Part shown: positions 34,698 to 43,148 of the stretch, piece by piece
Numbering within the stretch: the first letter of the stretch is position 1
Layout: each line of letters starts with the position of its first letter
Source: Nocardioides sp. AX2bis
GTDB taxonomy: Bacteria > Actinomycetota > Actinomycetes > Propionibacteriales > Nocardioidaceae
DNA: 47,184 bases
Assembly: GCF_902506435.1 (NCBI RefSeq)
Contig: NZ_LR733215.1
Location: forward strand, 1,457,285 to 1,504,468
Direction: 5' to 3'
Program-made: the position numbers and the translations under genes
Notes under the pieces: generated by a model
The model's input: only the letters and a program-made list of their open reading frames with translations
What the model was told of the DNA's origin: nothing
Databases searched by the model: none

Positions 34698-35621
34698 ATG
34701 GGTTTCGGACACGGGCACGGGCACGACGGGGGAGGCCCTGCTGGCCACGCCGGCGGCCGCCACCGGTGGCGGCTGGCGGTCTCCTTCGCCCTCGTCGCCG
34801 GGTTCTTCGTCGTGGAGCTGGTTGCCGGGCTGCTGTCCGGCTCGCTGGCGCTGCTCTCGGACGCCGGCCACATGGCGGCCGACGTGGTCGCACTGGGCGC
34901 GGCGCTGCTCGCCACGAAGATCGCGGCGAGGAAGGACACGACGGGTCGTCGCACCTACGGGTCGTACCGGGCCGAGATCTTCGCCTCCGGGCTCGCGGTC
35001 CTGCTGATGCTGGGTGTCTCGGTCTACGTGGTGACCGAGGCCTTCTCCCGCATCGGTGAGGAGGTCGAGATCGCCACGGGCCCCGTGCTGGTGGTGGGCG
35101 TCCTGGGACTCCTGGTCAACGTGGCGGCCCTGATGCTGCTGCGTGCAGGCTCGGCCGAGTCCCTGAACGTGCGCGGCGCCTACCTCGAGGTCGTCGCCGA
35201 CACCGTGGGCAGCCTCGGCGTCATCGCCTCCGCCATCCTGGTCGCGACCACGGGAGCGACCTACTGGGACACCCTCGTCGCCCTGGCCATCGGACTCTTC
35301 GTGGCCGTACGAGCAGTGTTCCTCGGCCGGCAGGTCCTTGCAGTGCTCGGCCAGCACGTCCCCGAGGGGATGGACATGTCCGACGTCACCACCGAGCTGG
35401 AAGCGGTAGGCGGTGTGGCGGGGGTCCACGACCTCCACGTCTGGGCGCTCACGTCAGGGATGCATGTCGCCACCGCCCACCTCGTCGTCGTCCCCGGAGC
35501 GGACTCCCAGGACGTCCTGGTCCGGGCCCAGCAGGTGCTCCGCGAGCAGCACCGCATCGAGCACGCGACCCTCCAGGTCGAGGACGAGCCGTCCCAGGCC
35601 TGCCACGAGGTCACCTGGTAG
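34698..35621 (+). CDS. Cation diffusion facilitator (metal efflux, CzcD-like)
   Basis: The 307-aa product has six TM segments and an N-terminal His-rich run (GFGHGHGHDGGG). It has the CDF metal-site motifs in TM2 (LLSDAGHMAAD, HxxxD) and TM5 (LEVVADTVGSLG) and a C-terminal cytoplasmic domain (VHDLHVWALTSGMHVATAHL). It exports Zn(II) or related divalent ions by proton antiport. The H/D pair in TM2 favours zinc or cobalt; actual specificity is unknown. ATG 34698 has AAGGAGG upstream. It shares operator 3 with copC. Confidence 0.93.
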   Translation: MGFGHGHGHDGGGPAGHAGGRHRWRLAVSFALVAGFFVVELVAGLLSGSLALLSDAGHMAADVVALGAALLATKIAARKDTTGRRTYGSYRAEIFASGLAVLLMLGVSVYVVTEAFSRIGEEVEIATGPVLVVGVLGLLVNVAALMLLRAGSAESLNVRGAYLEVVADTVGSLGVIASAILVATTGATYWDTLVALAIGLFVAVRAVFLGRQVLAVLGQHVPEGMDMSDVTTELEAVGGVAGVHDLHVWALTSGMHVATAHLVVVPGADSQDVLVRAQQVLREQHRIEHATLQVEDEPSQACHEVTW

Positions 35622-35730
35622 GCGCCGTGAGACCGACCCCACTGAGCCGGTGGCTTTAGGAGCGGGGTGATCGCGGGGGAGTCCGGTTCCCAGGCGGACG
35701 GACCGCGCTTCTCGCGTGCGAGGATCGACC

Positions 35731-35880
35731 ATGGTGTCGACCGGGCTGCGGTGTGGGTGCTGCGGCCGTCCCAAACCTCGCGAGGCGCTGCACGCACTCG
35801 ACGGCGGTGCCTTCATCTGCCGTCGATGCGGGCTGTGGGTCGCCCTCCGGCCCAGGGGTGACAAGCCGCACGACGACTGA
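35731..35880 (+). CDS. Small zinc-ribbon protein (49 aa)
   Basis: ATG 35731 has GAGGA 6 nt upstream and opens a 50-codon frame. The product has two cysteine knuckles, CGCC at residues 8-11 (LRCGCCGRP) and CxxC at about 32-35 (FICRRCGLW), the spacing of a zinc ribbon. I do not know a function; it could bind nucleic acid or buffer zinc. It follows the CDF gene by 109 nt in the same direction and may have its own promoter. Confidence 0.6.
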   Translation: MVSTGLRCGCCGRPKPREALHALDGGAFICRRCGLWVALRPRGDKPHDD

Positions 35881-36074
35881 AGGCCGGCGACCGGCGACCG
35901 GCGTTCTCACGGCACAGCCTTGGGGGCGCCGGAGTCGGGGCGCCGGAGTCGGCCCCACGGTCGAGTCATGTTGCCGCAGACCGCGCGGGCCTCTGGTCCG
36001 CCTGAGTCTGGGGCGGCACCGCACCGCGGGCGGCACCGCACCGCGGGCGACCCCACGCTCCAACCCGGCCAGGC

Positions 36075-36224
36075 CTAGTCGTCGTCGCGTTGTTGGCGCG
36101 CCTCACGGGCATCGCGCCGGCGCCCCCGCGCCACGAGGTAGACCAGGGCGAGGGTGGCCACGACCGTGATCAAGGCGATCACCAGGGTCGCGGCCTCCGA
36201 CCCGCCACCGCCGCCCTCAGACAC
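36075..36224 (-). CDS. Small single-TM protein of the ccs operon (49 aa)
   Basis: GTG 36224 overlaps the ccsB stop by 8 nt and opens a 50-codon frame. It starts with a Gly-rich N-terminus (MSEGGGGGSEAAT), then one TM helix (LVIALITVVATLALVYLVA) and a charged Arg/Asp tail ending RDDD. Size, topology and place resemble CcmD-type helper peptides of cytochrome c maturation, although CcmD belongs to system I, so the analogy is structural only. Confidence 0.65.
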   Translation of the reverse strand: MSEGGGGGSEAATLVIALITVVATLALVYLVARGRRRDAREARQQRDDD

Positions 36225-37197
36225 CGGCGTAGGAGTGCAGGCCCGGGATCCACATGTTGACCCCGAAGAAGTTGAACACGAAGGCCGCGTAGCCCGCGAG
36301 GGCGAACCAGGACGCTCGCGAGCCCCGCCAGCCGGTCGTGGCGTCGGCGTGCAGGTAGGCGGCGTAACAGACCCAGGTGATGAACGCCCAGGTCTCCTTG
36401 GGGTCCCAGCCCCAGTACCGACCCCAGGAGTTCTCGGCCCAGATGGCGCCGGCGATGACGGCGAAGGTCCAGATCGGGAAGGCGAAGACGTGGGCACCCC
36501 GCGCGACCCGCGACAAGGTGTCCGCTGTGGGGAGCTGGGCGGCGTACCGACCCCGGGTGCGGCCCAACCGCGCTGCTCGGGCGTCGTGGCGCTGCCGGAC
36601 CATGAACAGGATGGTCGTCAGGGCCCCGACGGTGAAGACGCCGCCCGAGATGATCGCGGCTGCTACGTGCACCACGAGCCAGTAGGAGTCCAGCACCGGC
36701 ACGAGGTCGCCGGCGGGGGTGTAGAGGACCGTGACGGCCAGGCCGAGCGTGAGGACGATCGCGCCGACGATCCAGGCGCCGAGGTCGCGCACCGGCTGGC
36801 GGCGTAGCAGGGCCAGGTAGGTCGCCCCGGCCGTCATCGTGATGACGATCGCGAACTCGTACATGTTGCCCCAGGGAGCCCGCTCGGCTGCGAGACCGCG
36901 CGTGACGACGCCGGCCAGGTTCAGCAGGAGGCCCAGGACCGCGAGGGACGACCCGACCGCACCGACGCGGGCGCCTGGTGTGCCCGCGGTCGACGACGAC
37001 GGCGCCACTCGACTCGGTGGTGCCGCTGCGGGTGCCCCGGCACCGACGGCGACCGGGGCCTCGGCAGTGACCTCGGCAGTGACCTCCACCCCCCGGTTGA
37101 CCCGCGCGGCGGTCTCGGCGGCGTACGCCAGCATTGCCAGCACGTAGACGGCGATGGCGGAGTAGATGAGGTTGTCGGAGAGCAGGTCCCACGTCAT
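36217..37197 (-). CDS. ccsB: CcsB/CcsA cytochrome c synthase subunit
   Basis: The 326-aa product is the haem-handling half of system II cytochrome c synthase. It has eight or so TM segments and the tryptophan-rich haem motif WGRYWGWDPKETWAFITW near residue 255. Conserved His occur in SYWLVVHVAAA, RGAHVFAFPIW and YAAYLHADAT. An Ala/Pro-rich linker occupies residues 35-70. ATG 37197 overlaps the resB stop (ATGA). System II also needs CcdA and ResA, which are at 26731-28139. Confidence 0.94.
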   Translation of the reverse strand: MTWDLLSDNLIYSAIAVYVLAMLAYAAETAARVNRGVEVTAEVTAEAPVAVGAGAPAAAPPSRVAPSSSTAGTPGARVGAVGSSLAVLGLLLNLAGVVTRGLAAERAPWGNMYEFAIVITMTAGATYLALLRRQPVRDLGAWIVGAIVLTLGLAVTVLYTPAGDLVPVLDSYWLVVHVAAAIISGGVFTVGALTTILFMVRQRHDARAARLGRTRGRYAAQLPTADTLSRVARGAHVFAFPIWTFAVIAGAIWAENSWGRYWGWDPKETWAFITWVCYAAYLHADATTGWRGSRASWFALAGYAAFVFNFFGVNMWIPGLHSYAGV

Positions 37198-38822
37198 CGG
37201 TTCGGCTCCTGGGTGTGAGTCTGGGTGCTGGGGCTCGGGTTAGGTGTGTCAGGGCCGCGGAGCGCCAGGGACACCGCCTCGAGGTCGCCCGCGGGCAGCT
37301 GGCGTCGGGTCAGGGACCGCATGGCCACCTCCACGGCGACGAACCCTTCGGCGGGGGCCGTGTCGGTGACACGGACCCAGAGCCGCCGGCGGCGGATGAC
37401 CAGCGAGGTGGTGAGGCCGCCCAGCAGCAGCAACGCGGCGACCAGGCTGATCTCCTTGCCGGGGTCGTAGGCGACCTGGAAGTTGGCGAACCGCGAGACG
37501 CCGTCGAAGGTCAGGCTGCCCTGATCGTCGGGCAGGCGCATGGTCTCGCCCACGGCGAGCGGCTGCCGCAACGGGCTGCCGTCCTCGCCGAGCACGGGTT
37601 CCAAGTTCGTCGTGTCGAGGGTGTAGACCGACTGTGTGGTGCCGTCGGACATGCCGAGGTCGCCGGTGAACGCGGTCATCACCAGCTGGGGGTCGACCGG
37701 GCCGGGAAAGGCCGAGACCGGGCCGCGCCCGTCGGTTGCCGCGGTGGGCAGGAACAGGCCCTGGAAGCCCAGTCCGACCGGTTGGGCGTCGGGGGCCTTG
37801 ACGACGCCGTCGGAGGTGAAGTTGGAGTCAGAGGGAAGGAAGATGACGGGCCCGGAGAAGGTCACGGCGCCGGTGCCGTCGCGGACGGTGACCTCGGGGG
37901 CGTAGCCGTGACCGGTGAGGAAGAACTTGGTCTCGTTGATGTCCAGGGGCGAGTTCGGCTTCACCTGGGCCGTGCCGGAGCCCTCCTCGGACTCGTAGGA
38001 GACGCGGGCGTCGAAGCTGCGGGGCTCGCCCAGCTTGGCTGGATCGGTCTCGAACTCCGCGTCGAAGCTGTCGAGGGTGAAGCTGAGCGGCTCCAGGCCC
38101 TCCACGTCGGTCCACACCGAGGGGAAGAACTCGTCGTACTCGGCGCTCACGTTGGTGAACGAGCTGCCCTCGGCGATGGCGACGCGGCCCTCGAAGCCGT
38201 ACAGGCGCCCGCCGGCGATGCCGACGAGCAGCACCAGCAGCGACAGGTGGAAGGCCAGGTTGCCGGTCTCGCGCAGGTACCCCTTCTCCGCGCGCACCTC
38301 GTCACCCACGATCCGGACCCGGAACCGTCGGCGGCGCAGGGCCGCCGCCGCGGTCTCCAGCGCCTGGTCGGCCGGCTCGGCGGTGGTGAGCGAGGCGTAC
38401 TCCGGCTCCCTGCTCAGGTGTCGCGGGGCCGGGGGCGGTGCCGCGCGGCTCTCGCGCCACAAGCGCGCACAACGGGGCAGCACGCACCCGGTCATCGAGA
38501 CCAGCAGGAGCAGGTAGATCGCGGCGAACCACGGCGAGCCGTAGACGTTGAACAGCGACAGACGGTCCATCCACGGCGCGAGCTCCGGGTGCTGCACGAA
38601 GTACCGCACGACGGCCTGCGGGTCCGAGGCGACGTTGCGCTGGGGGAGGACCGAGCCGGGCACGGCCGCGACCGCGAGCAGCGACAACAGGATGACGGCC
38701 GTGCGCATCGAGGTGAGCTTCCTCCAAGCCCACCGGCCCCAGGCCCATCGCGGCCGCAGACCCCCGGGCTCCACCAGACCCGGGGGAGCCTCGCCTCGCT
38801 CCGGCGCGGTGGAGGTCGTCAT
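37194..38822 (-). CDS. resB: ResB, cytochrome c synthase subunit
   Basis: The 542-aa product has three N-terminal TM segments (MRTAVILLSLLAVAAVPGSV, PWFAAIYLLLLVSMTGCVL, LAFHLSLLVLLVGIAGGRL). A large exterior domain follows (SAEYDEFFPSVWTDVEGLEP...FLTGHGYAPEVTVRDGTG), then a fourth TM segment (EISLVAALLLLGGLTTSLVI) and a cytoplasmic tail. With CcsB it forms the haem-apocytochrome ligase. ATG 38822 lies 31 nt from operator 4, and the gene is first in the resB-ccsB-small protein operon. Confidence 0.94.
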   Translation of the reverse strand: MTTSTAPERGEAPPGLVEPGGLRPRWAWGRWAWRKLTSMRTAVILLSLLAVAAVPGSVLPQRNVASDPQAVVRYFVQHPELAPWMDRLSLFNVYGSPWFAAIYLLLLVSMTGCVLPRCARLWRESRAAPPPAPRHLSREPEYASLTTAEPADQALETAAAALRRRRFRVRIVGDEVRAEKGYLRETGNLAFHLSLLVLLVGIAGGRLYGFEGRVAIAEGSSFTNVSAEYDEFFPSVWTDVEGLEPLSFTLDSFDAEFETDPAKLGEPRSFDARVSYESEEGSGTAQVKPNSPLDINETKFFLTGHGYAPEVTVRDGTGAVTFSGPVIFLPSDSNFTSDGVVKAPDAQPVGLGFQGLFLPTAATDGRGPVSAFPGPVDPQLVMTAFTGDLGMSDGTTQSVYTLDTTNLEPVLGEDGSPLRQPLAVGETMRLPDDQGSLTFDGVSRFANFQVAYDPGKEISLVAALLLLGGLTTSLVIRRRRLWVRVTDTAPAEGFVAVEVAMRSLTRRQLPAGDLEAVSLALRGPDTPNPSPSTQTHTQEPNR

Positions 38823-38853
38823 GTGCTCATTCCGTCTCGAGGCGTTCGGGGGC

Positions 38854-38870
38854 TACTACGGATGGTAGTA
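38854..38870. promoter_or_regulatory. BlaI-type operator 4 (resB operon)
   Basis: TACTAC-GGATG-GTAGTA is a perfect 6-5-6 palindrome. It is 31 nt from the resB start and 55 nt before the divergent ArsR-type gene. That gene has its own -10 (TAGAAT, 38914-38919) beyond the site, so resB is the more likely target. Confidence 0.8.
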
Positions 38871-38925
38871 GCAGGTTGGCTGCCGTTGGTCAGCAGGTCA
38901 TCCCAATGGGGATTAGAATGTTGGT

Positions 38926-39294
38926 ATGACCGACGAGAGCTGCGAGCTGCTGTGCCTCGACCTACCGGAGGCGGAGCGGGTCCGCTCCCTGGTCCCGTCC
39001 GCCGAGGTGGCCGGGGTCTCAGCGGCGCGCTTGCGCGCGCTGGCAGACCCGACCCGCTTGCGAGTGGCCATGGCGCTGTCCGCCGCCGGCGGTGAGCTGT
39101 GCGTCTGTGACCTTGCCTGGGTGGTGGGGGCGTCCTCCGGGCTCGTCTCCCACCACCTGCGGCTGTTGCGGTCCAGCGGCCTGGCGGCCTCGCGGCGCGA
39201 GGGCAAGATGGTCATGTACACCCTCACCGAACCGGGAGAGGCGCTGTTGCGCTCCGTCACGGACAGCACTGTCGGGTCGCAGGCGACGTCATGA
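38926..39294 (+). CDS. ArsR/SmtB metal sensor, CadC/CmtR type
   Basis: The 122-aa winged-helix repressor carries two Cys pairs: C6/C10 at the N-terminus (ESCELLCLD) and C63/C65 in the recognition-proximal helix (GELCVCDLAW). This matches the alpha3N/alpha3 thiolate site of CadC-like sensors of Cd, Pb or Zn. The HTH is SSGLVSHHLRLLRSSGLAASRREG. TAGAAT ends 6 nt before ATG 38926, implying a leaderless transcript. The stop overlaps the ATPase start. The gene pair mirrors mycobacterial cmtR-ctpG. Confidence 0.88.
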   Translation: MTDESCELLCLDLPEAERVRSLVPSAEVAGVSAARLRALADPTRLRVAMALSAAGGELCVCDLAWVVGASSGLVSHHLRLLRSSGLAASRREGKMVMYTLTEPGEALLRSVTDSTVGSQATS

Positions 39295-41369
39295 GCGACG
39301 CCTGCTGCGGTGGTGACGCACCCGAGGCCGTGGGTCCGGGGGAGTCCATCGACCCGGTCCGGCTGCGCGACGTCCGCGAGCTCAGGATCGCCGGCGCGGC
39401 CGGCGTGCTGGTGCTCCTCGGGGTCCTTGTTCCTCTGCTCGGTGGTCCCCTGGCGACCGGCTCCGGGGTCGCAGCGCACCTCGCTGCGGCCGCGTTGGGT
39501 GGCGTGACGTTCGTGCCAGGTGCGGTGCGCGGTCTGCGGCGGCGCCGGGTCGGCGTCGCCACCTTGATGACCATCGCGCTCATCGGTGCGCTGGTGCTCG
39601 GCCAGGTCGCCGAGGCGGCCATGCTGGCGTTCCTGTTCTCGATCAGCGAGGCCCTCGAGGACTACTCGGTGACCCGCACCAGGCGTGGACTGCGTTCCCT
39701 CCTCGCGCTCGTGCCCACGGATGTCACCGTCGAGCGCGGCGGGCTCACGGGACGCATCCAGGCCTCCGCGCTTGAGGTCGGGGATCTGATGGTGGTCATG
39801 GCCGGCGACCGGGTGGCCAGCGACGGCGTGGTCCGCAGCGGGCGGTCCTCGCTGGACGTATCGGCTATCACCGGCGAGTCGATGCCGGCAGAGGTCGGAC
39901 CGGGCGACGTCGTGCACGCCGGCTCGGTGAACGCCAACGGCGTGCTCCGGGTCGAGGCCACCGCGCGGGTCGAGGACAACTCGCTGGCCAAGGTGGTGGC
40001 CGTCGTCGAGGACGCTCAACGGCTCAAGGGTGACCGGCAGCGGATCGCGGACCGCATCGCGCGTCCGCTGGTGCCGTCGATCATGGTGGTGGCCGCCCTG
40101 ATCGGGGGGATCGGTTCGCTCCTCGGGGAGCCGACGCTGTGGGTGGAACGCGCGCTCGTGGTGCTGGTCGCCGCGGCGCCGTGCGCCTTGGCTCTTTCGG
40201 TGCCTGTCACCGTGGTCGCCGCCGTGGGCGCTGCGAGCCGGTTCGGCGTGCTGGTCAAGGGCGGCGCGGCAATCGAGGCGCTCGGCGCCGTCCGTACTGT
40301 CGCGCTGGACAAGACCGGGACGCTGACCGCCAACCGGCCCCGGGTGGTTGCTGTGGTGGCGGCCCAGGGCTGGACCGAGGACGAGGTCCTCGCAACGGCG
40401 GCGGCCCTGGAACGACACAGTGAGCACCCGCTGGCCGCGGCCGTGCTCTCCGCGGCGGCAGAGGGAGCCGTCGCTCAACGGGACGCGACCGACGTCGAGG
40501 CGGTGCCGGGCCACGGACTCCGAGGCGTGCTCGCCGGCCGTCCGGCACGCCTCGGCAAGCCGACCTGGGTCCTGCCTGCGGCCCTGGCGGCCGAGGTGGA
40601 CCGGCTGCAGGGATCAGGTGCGACCGTCGCAGTGGTCGAGGTCGACGGCGAGGTGGTCGGGGTGATCGCGGTGCGTGACGAGCTGCGCCCGGAGGCGGCC
40701 GAGGTGGTCGCCGATCTTCGCGCGCGCGGCATCGACGTGGTGATGCTGACTGGGGACCACGAGCGAACCGCGCGGGCCATCGCCGCGGAGCTTGGCATCA
40801 CTCGAGTCCATGCCAACCTGGTCCCGACCGACAAGTCGGACCTGGTGGCTCGGCTTCGCAGTGAGTCGGGCCGACCGGTGGCCATGGTGGGTGACGGCGT
40901 GAACGACGCCCCGGCACTCGCCGTGGCCGACGTGGGCATCGCGATGGGCGCGATGGGAGCAGACGTCGCCATCGAGGCCGCAGATGTCGCCCTGATGGGC
41001 TCGGACCTGCGGCACCTCCCTCAGGCCATCGGCCACGCACGTCGAGCCAGGGGCATCATGCTGCAGAACATCGCGCTGTCACTGCTGATCGTGGTGGGCC
41101 TGGTCCCGCTGGCCGCGCTCGGCGTCCTTGGTCTGGCCGCCGTCGTGCTGATCCACGAGGTGGCCGAGGTGTTCGTCATCGCCAACGCCGTCCGGGCCGG
41201 GCGCCTCGCCGCCCTTGACGGCGTCGAGGCGCCGCCCGCGGCCGATCCCGGCCGAGACCTCGGCACGGTCCAGGTGGTGGAGGACGGCTGCGCATGCTGC
41301 GCGCCATCGGCCGACGCATCGCTCGACGCATCGGTCCTGGAAATCCGTAGGGCGGCGCGGGGCGCCTGA
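39291..41369 (+). CDS. P1B-type heavy-metal ATPase, CtpG-like
   Basis: The 692-aa product has phosphorylation site D340 (ALDKTGTLT), actuator SAITGESMPAE and hinge [11 protein letters not shown]. The membrane metal site is A-P-C298 (VAAAPCALALSVPVT) rather than CPC. It lacks an N-terminal metal domain but starts MSDACCGGD and ends near CACC, two short Cys clusters for metal capture. The last TM contains HEVAEVFVI. Likely exports Cd or Zn, as proposed for CtpG. ATG 39291 overlaps the sensor stop. Confidence 0.92.
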   Translation: MSDACCGGDAPEAVGPGESIDPVRLRDVRELRIAGAAGVLVLLGVLVPLLGGPLATGSGVAAHLAAAALGGVTFVPGAVRGLRRRRVGVATLMTIALIGALVLGQVAEAAMLAFLFSISEALEDYSVTRTRRGLRSLLALVPTDVTVERGGLTGRIQASALEVGDLMVVMAGDRVASDGVVRSGRSSLDVSAITGESMPAEVGPGDVVHAGSVNANGVLRVEATARVEDNSLAKVVAVVEDAQRLKGDRQRIADRIARPLVPSIMVVAALIGGIGSLLGEPTLWVERALVVLVAAAPCALALSVPVTVVAAVGAASRFGVLVKGGAAIEALGAVRTVALDKTGTLTANRPRVVAVVAAQGWTEDEVLATAAALERHSEHPLAAAVLSAAAEGAVAQRDATDVEAVPGHGLRGVLAGRPARLGKPTWVLPAALAAEVDRLQGSGATVAVVEVDGEVVGVIAVRDELRPEAAEVVADLRARGIDVVMLTGDHERTARAIAAELGITRVHANLVPTDKSDLVARLRSESGRPVAMVGDGVNDAPALAVADVGIAMGAMGADVAIEAADVALMGSDLRHLPQAIGHARRARGIMLQNIALSLLIVVGLVPLAALGVLGLAAVVLIHEVAEVFVIANAVRAGRLAALDGVEAPPAADPGRDLGTVQVVEDGCACCAPSADASLDASVLEIRRAARGA

Positions 41370-41398
41370 GGGGTCCTCCCCACGCGCGCGGTCCTGGC

Positions 41399-41728
41399 TC
41401 AGGCCGGGGGGTCCTCGTGGGGCCGCTCGGTGTCCTCGTCGGTGGGTTCGGCGTCATCCAGCACGGGGTCGGGGCCCGGCGAGCGTTCGACGCGGGTGAC
41501 CAGCAGCGCGCCGAGCACGACGAGACCGATGACGGCGGCCGGTATCAAGAAGCTCCAACCAAACCCACCGACGCTGCCGCCTCCGGTGCCCTGGGCGGTG
41601 CTTGCCGAGGCTGGCGCTGGAACGAGTACCGCCAGGGTTGCGATGACCAGGGCGCCAAGCAGCACAGGTCGCGCCGCGAACCGAAACCCGCGGTCGGTGC
41701 GACCAGGCAGGTGCTCTTGGAGTTTCAT
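41399..41728 (-). CDS. Small secreted single-TM protein under operator 5
   Basis: The 109-aa product has a signal peptide (FAARPVLLGALVIATLAVLVPAPASA), a short Gly-rich exterior part and a TM helix (SFLIPAAVIGLVVLGALLVT). It ends with an acidic tail (DDAEPTDEDTERPHEDPP). Function is unknown. ATG 41728 begins on the last base of the palindrome at 41728-41744 and has no ribosome site; a TACTAT -10 within the palindrome would give a leaderless message. The frame is open upstream, but no better start is seen. Confidence 0.7.
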   Translation of the reverse strand: MKLQEHLPGRTDRGFRFAARPVLLGALVIATLAVLVPAPASASTAQGTGGGSVGGFGWSFLIPAAVIGLVVLGALLVTRVERSPGPDPVLDDAEPTDEDTERPHEDPPA

Positions 41729-41744
41729 ACTATGAACGATAGTA
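41728..41744. promoter_or_regulatory. BlaI-type operator 5, touching a start codon
   Basis: TACTAT-GAACG-ATAGTA is a perfect 6-5-6 palindrome with the same arms as operator 2. It abuts ATG 41728 of the leftward gene, so a bound repressor would cover -10, transcription start and start codon together. Confidence 0.85.
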
Positions 41745-41810
41745 GGACTATGTTGGTGCGGGCACGCCGAGCGTGCGCGCCCGCACCACGACCTCATGAA
41801 GTGCCGTGCG

Positions 41811-42458
41811 TCAGGCCGGGGCTGCGCTCTGCCCGCGCGCGGCGAGCCTGCGAACCACCGGGTAACCGGTCATCAGGCCGAGGACGATGCCGAGCTGCAT
41901 CAGGAACCAGAATGCCGCGTCGGTGGCGGGCGGCATCAGCTCGTTGAAGTGCAGGAGCAGCATCCAGCCACCCATGCCGATGTCGAAGGCGAGCACGGTG
42001 ACCACTGCGGCGACGGCTGCGCCACCGACCGACAGTGGGTGGCCCGCACGCCGGGTCGCGACCTGCTCATAGACGAAGAGAAGTAGGATCGCCAAGGCAC
42101 CGATCACCAGGATCATGACCCACAGGTCGATCCCGGCGATCGTGAGACCCGAGGCGATGACCAGCGGCACACCGATCAGGTGGGCGATGGCGGAGGCACC
42201 GCCACCCGGCAGACCGGCGACGGCGGCCGGCTGCGTGCCCGGCACCGGGTTGCGGCCGTACCGGGTGTAGAGCGGGATGGCGAACGGGCCGAGGTAGAGC
42301 GCGCTGGTGATCCAGACGATCTCGGCGGCGATGCTGGCGTGGCGGTGCCGTCGGGCGTAGACGTCGTAGGCGATCCACGCCGCTGTGGCGACTGCCAGGG
42401 CGATGAAGATCCACGCGACTGGGGTGACCCAGTCGGGGACACGGTTGGTCATCTGCAT
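41811..42458 (-). CDS. DUF4396-type membrane protein
   Basis: The 215-aa product has about six TM segments and the DUF4396 hallmark LYLGPFAIPLYTRYGR near residue 53. It also has FDIGMGGWMLLLHFNELMPP, with His and polar groups in the membrane. The family is uncharacterised but often found with copper and multicopper oxidase genes. ATG 42458 has GAAGGAAA upstream. It stands alone between two small membrane-protein genes. Confidence 0.8.
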   Translation of the reverse strand: MQMTNRVPDWVTPVAWIFIALAVATAAWIAYDVYARRHRHASIAAEIVWITSALYLGPFAIPLYTRYGRNPVPGTQPAAVAGLPGGGASAIAHLIGVPLVIASGLTIAGIDLWVMILVIGALAILLLFVYEQVATRRAGHPLSVGGAAVAAVVTVLAFDIGMGGWMLLLHFNELMPPATDAAFWFLMQLGIVLGLMTGYPVVRRLAARGQSAAPA

Positions 42459-42628
42459 GAGGGTTTCCTTCGTCAGGGTGTGTCACCAGGTGCACCAGCC
42501 GGCGCCTGCGAACGGGCGCAACAGGGGGTGGACAGGGGGTGACACCGGGAGTCGTGTGAGGCCGCGGGACAGCGGCGATAAGCGCCGGGGCGTGCCGGTC
42601 TGCCTTGAGGGGGCGACCGGCGTGCTCA

Positions 42629-43120
42629 TCAGACCCTGAGCAAGCACATCCGGGTCGGCGTGAGAGCGGTCCAGAAACCGTGCCCGGTCCACCCCGGGGG
42701 TAGTGCGTCACGGGCGGGGGCCCCGGAGCGGGCGAACAGGTGACGTCCTCGACGTCGGGGGAGCAGAAGCGCAAGGACCACCAGCAGGGCGACGCCGCCG
42801 CAGACCCCGGCCACCTCGGTCACGCACTCGTCATCGCAACTCATCGACATGGGTGTGTCGCTCGCACTGGCGATCGAGCTGTCGGGCGGCCCGCCCATGG
42901 ACATCGACGGGGAGGCTAGGGCGGCCACGGAACACGCCAGCACCACCGCTGCGAGGAGCATCCCAGTCCAACGACGCCAACCAGGCGCGCCGGGCAGGAT
43001 TGCGTCAAGACCCACGGGCGAAGAGTAGGTGCGGGACGCAAGTCCCACCAAGACCGCCGCGATTCGGTCCGCAGTGGCCTCAACAAGGTCCTCGCACCGT
43101 GAGGCGAACGACTCTTGCAT
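42629..43120 (-). CDS. Met-rich small membrane protein by copA
   Basis: The product is up to 163 aa. A TM/signal segment ([20 protein letters not shown]) leads to a Met/Ser loop ([19 protein letters not shown]) and a second TM ([21 protein letters not shown]). Met and Cys in an exterior loop suggest Cu(I) binding. ATG 43120 lies 3 nt from the CsoR-type operator shared with copA, so a leaderless start is possible; a start at an internal GTG nearer the TM segment cannot be excluded. No family is recognised with confidence. Confidence 0.6.
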   Translation of the reverse strand: MQESFASRCEDLVEATADRIAAVLVGLASRTYSSPVGLDAILPGAPGWRRWTGMLLAAVVLACSVAALASPSMSMGGPPDSSIASASDTPMSMSCDDECVTEVAGVCGGVALLVVLALLLPRRRGRHLFARSGAPARDALPPGWTGHGFWTALTPTRMCLLRV

Positions 43121-43123
43121 GCA

Positions 43124-43138
43124 TACCCCTAGGGGGTA
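43124..43138. promoter_or_regulatory. CsoR-type copper operator
   Basis: TACCCCTAGGGGGTA matches the CsoR consensus (a GTA-flanked C-run and G-run dyad) that is derepressed by Cu(I). It lies between copA and the divergent Met-rich gene, overlapping the copA -10 (TACCCT, 43137-43142). That box is 6 nt before ATG 43149, so copA is probably leaderless. No csoR gene is in this window. Confidence 0.85.
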
Positions 43139-43148
43139 CCCTCAGGAC

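Noticed and set aside
37215..39095. Long plus-strand frame across ccsB/resB
   Set aside because: It is antisense to resB, whose domains are unmistakable, and lacks a ribosome site and recognisable motifs.
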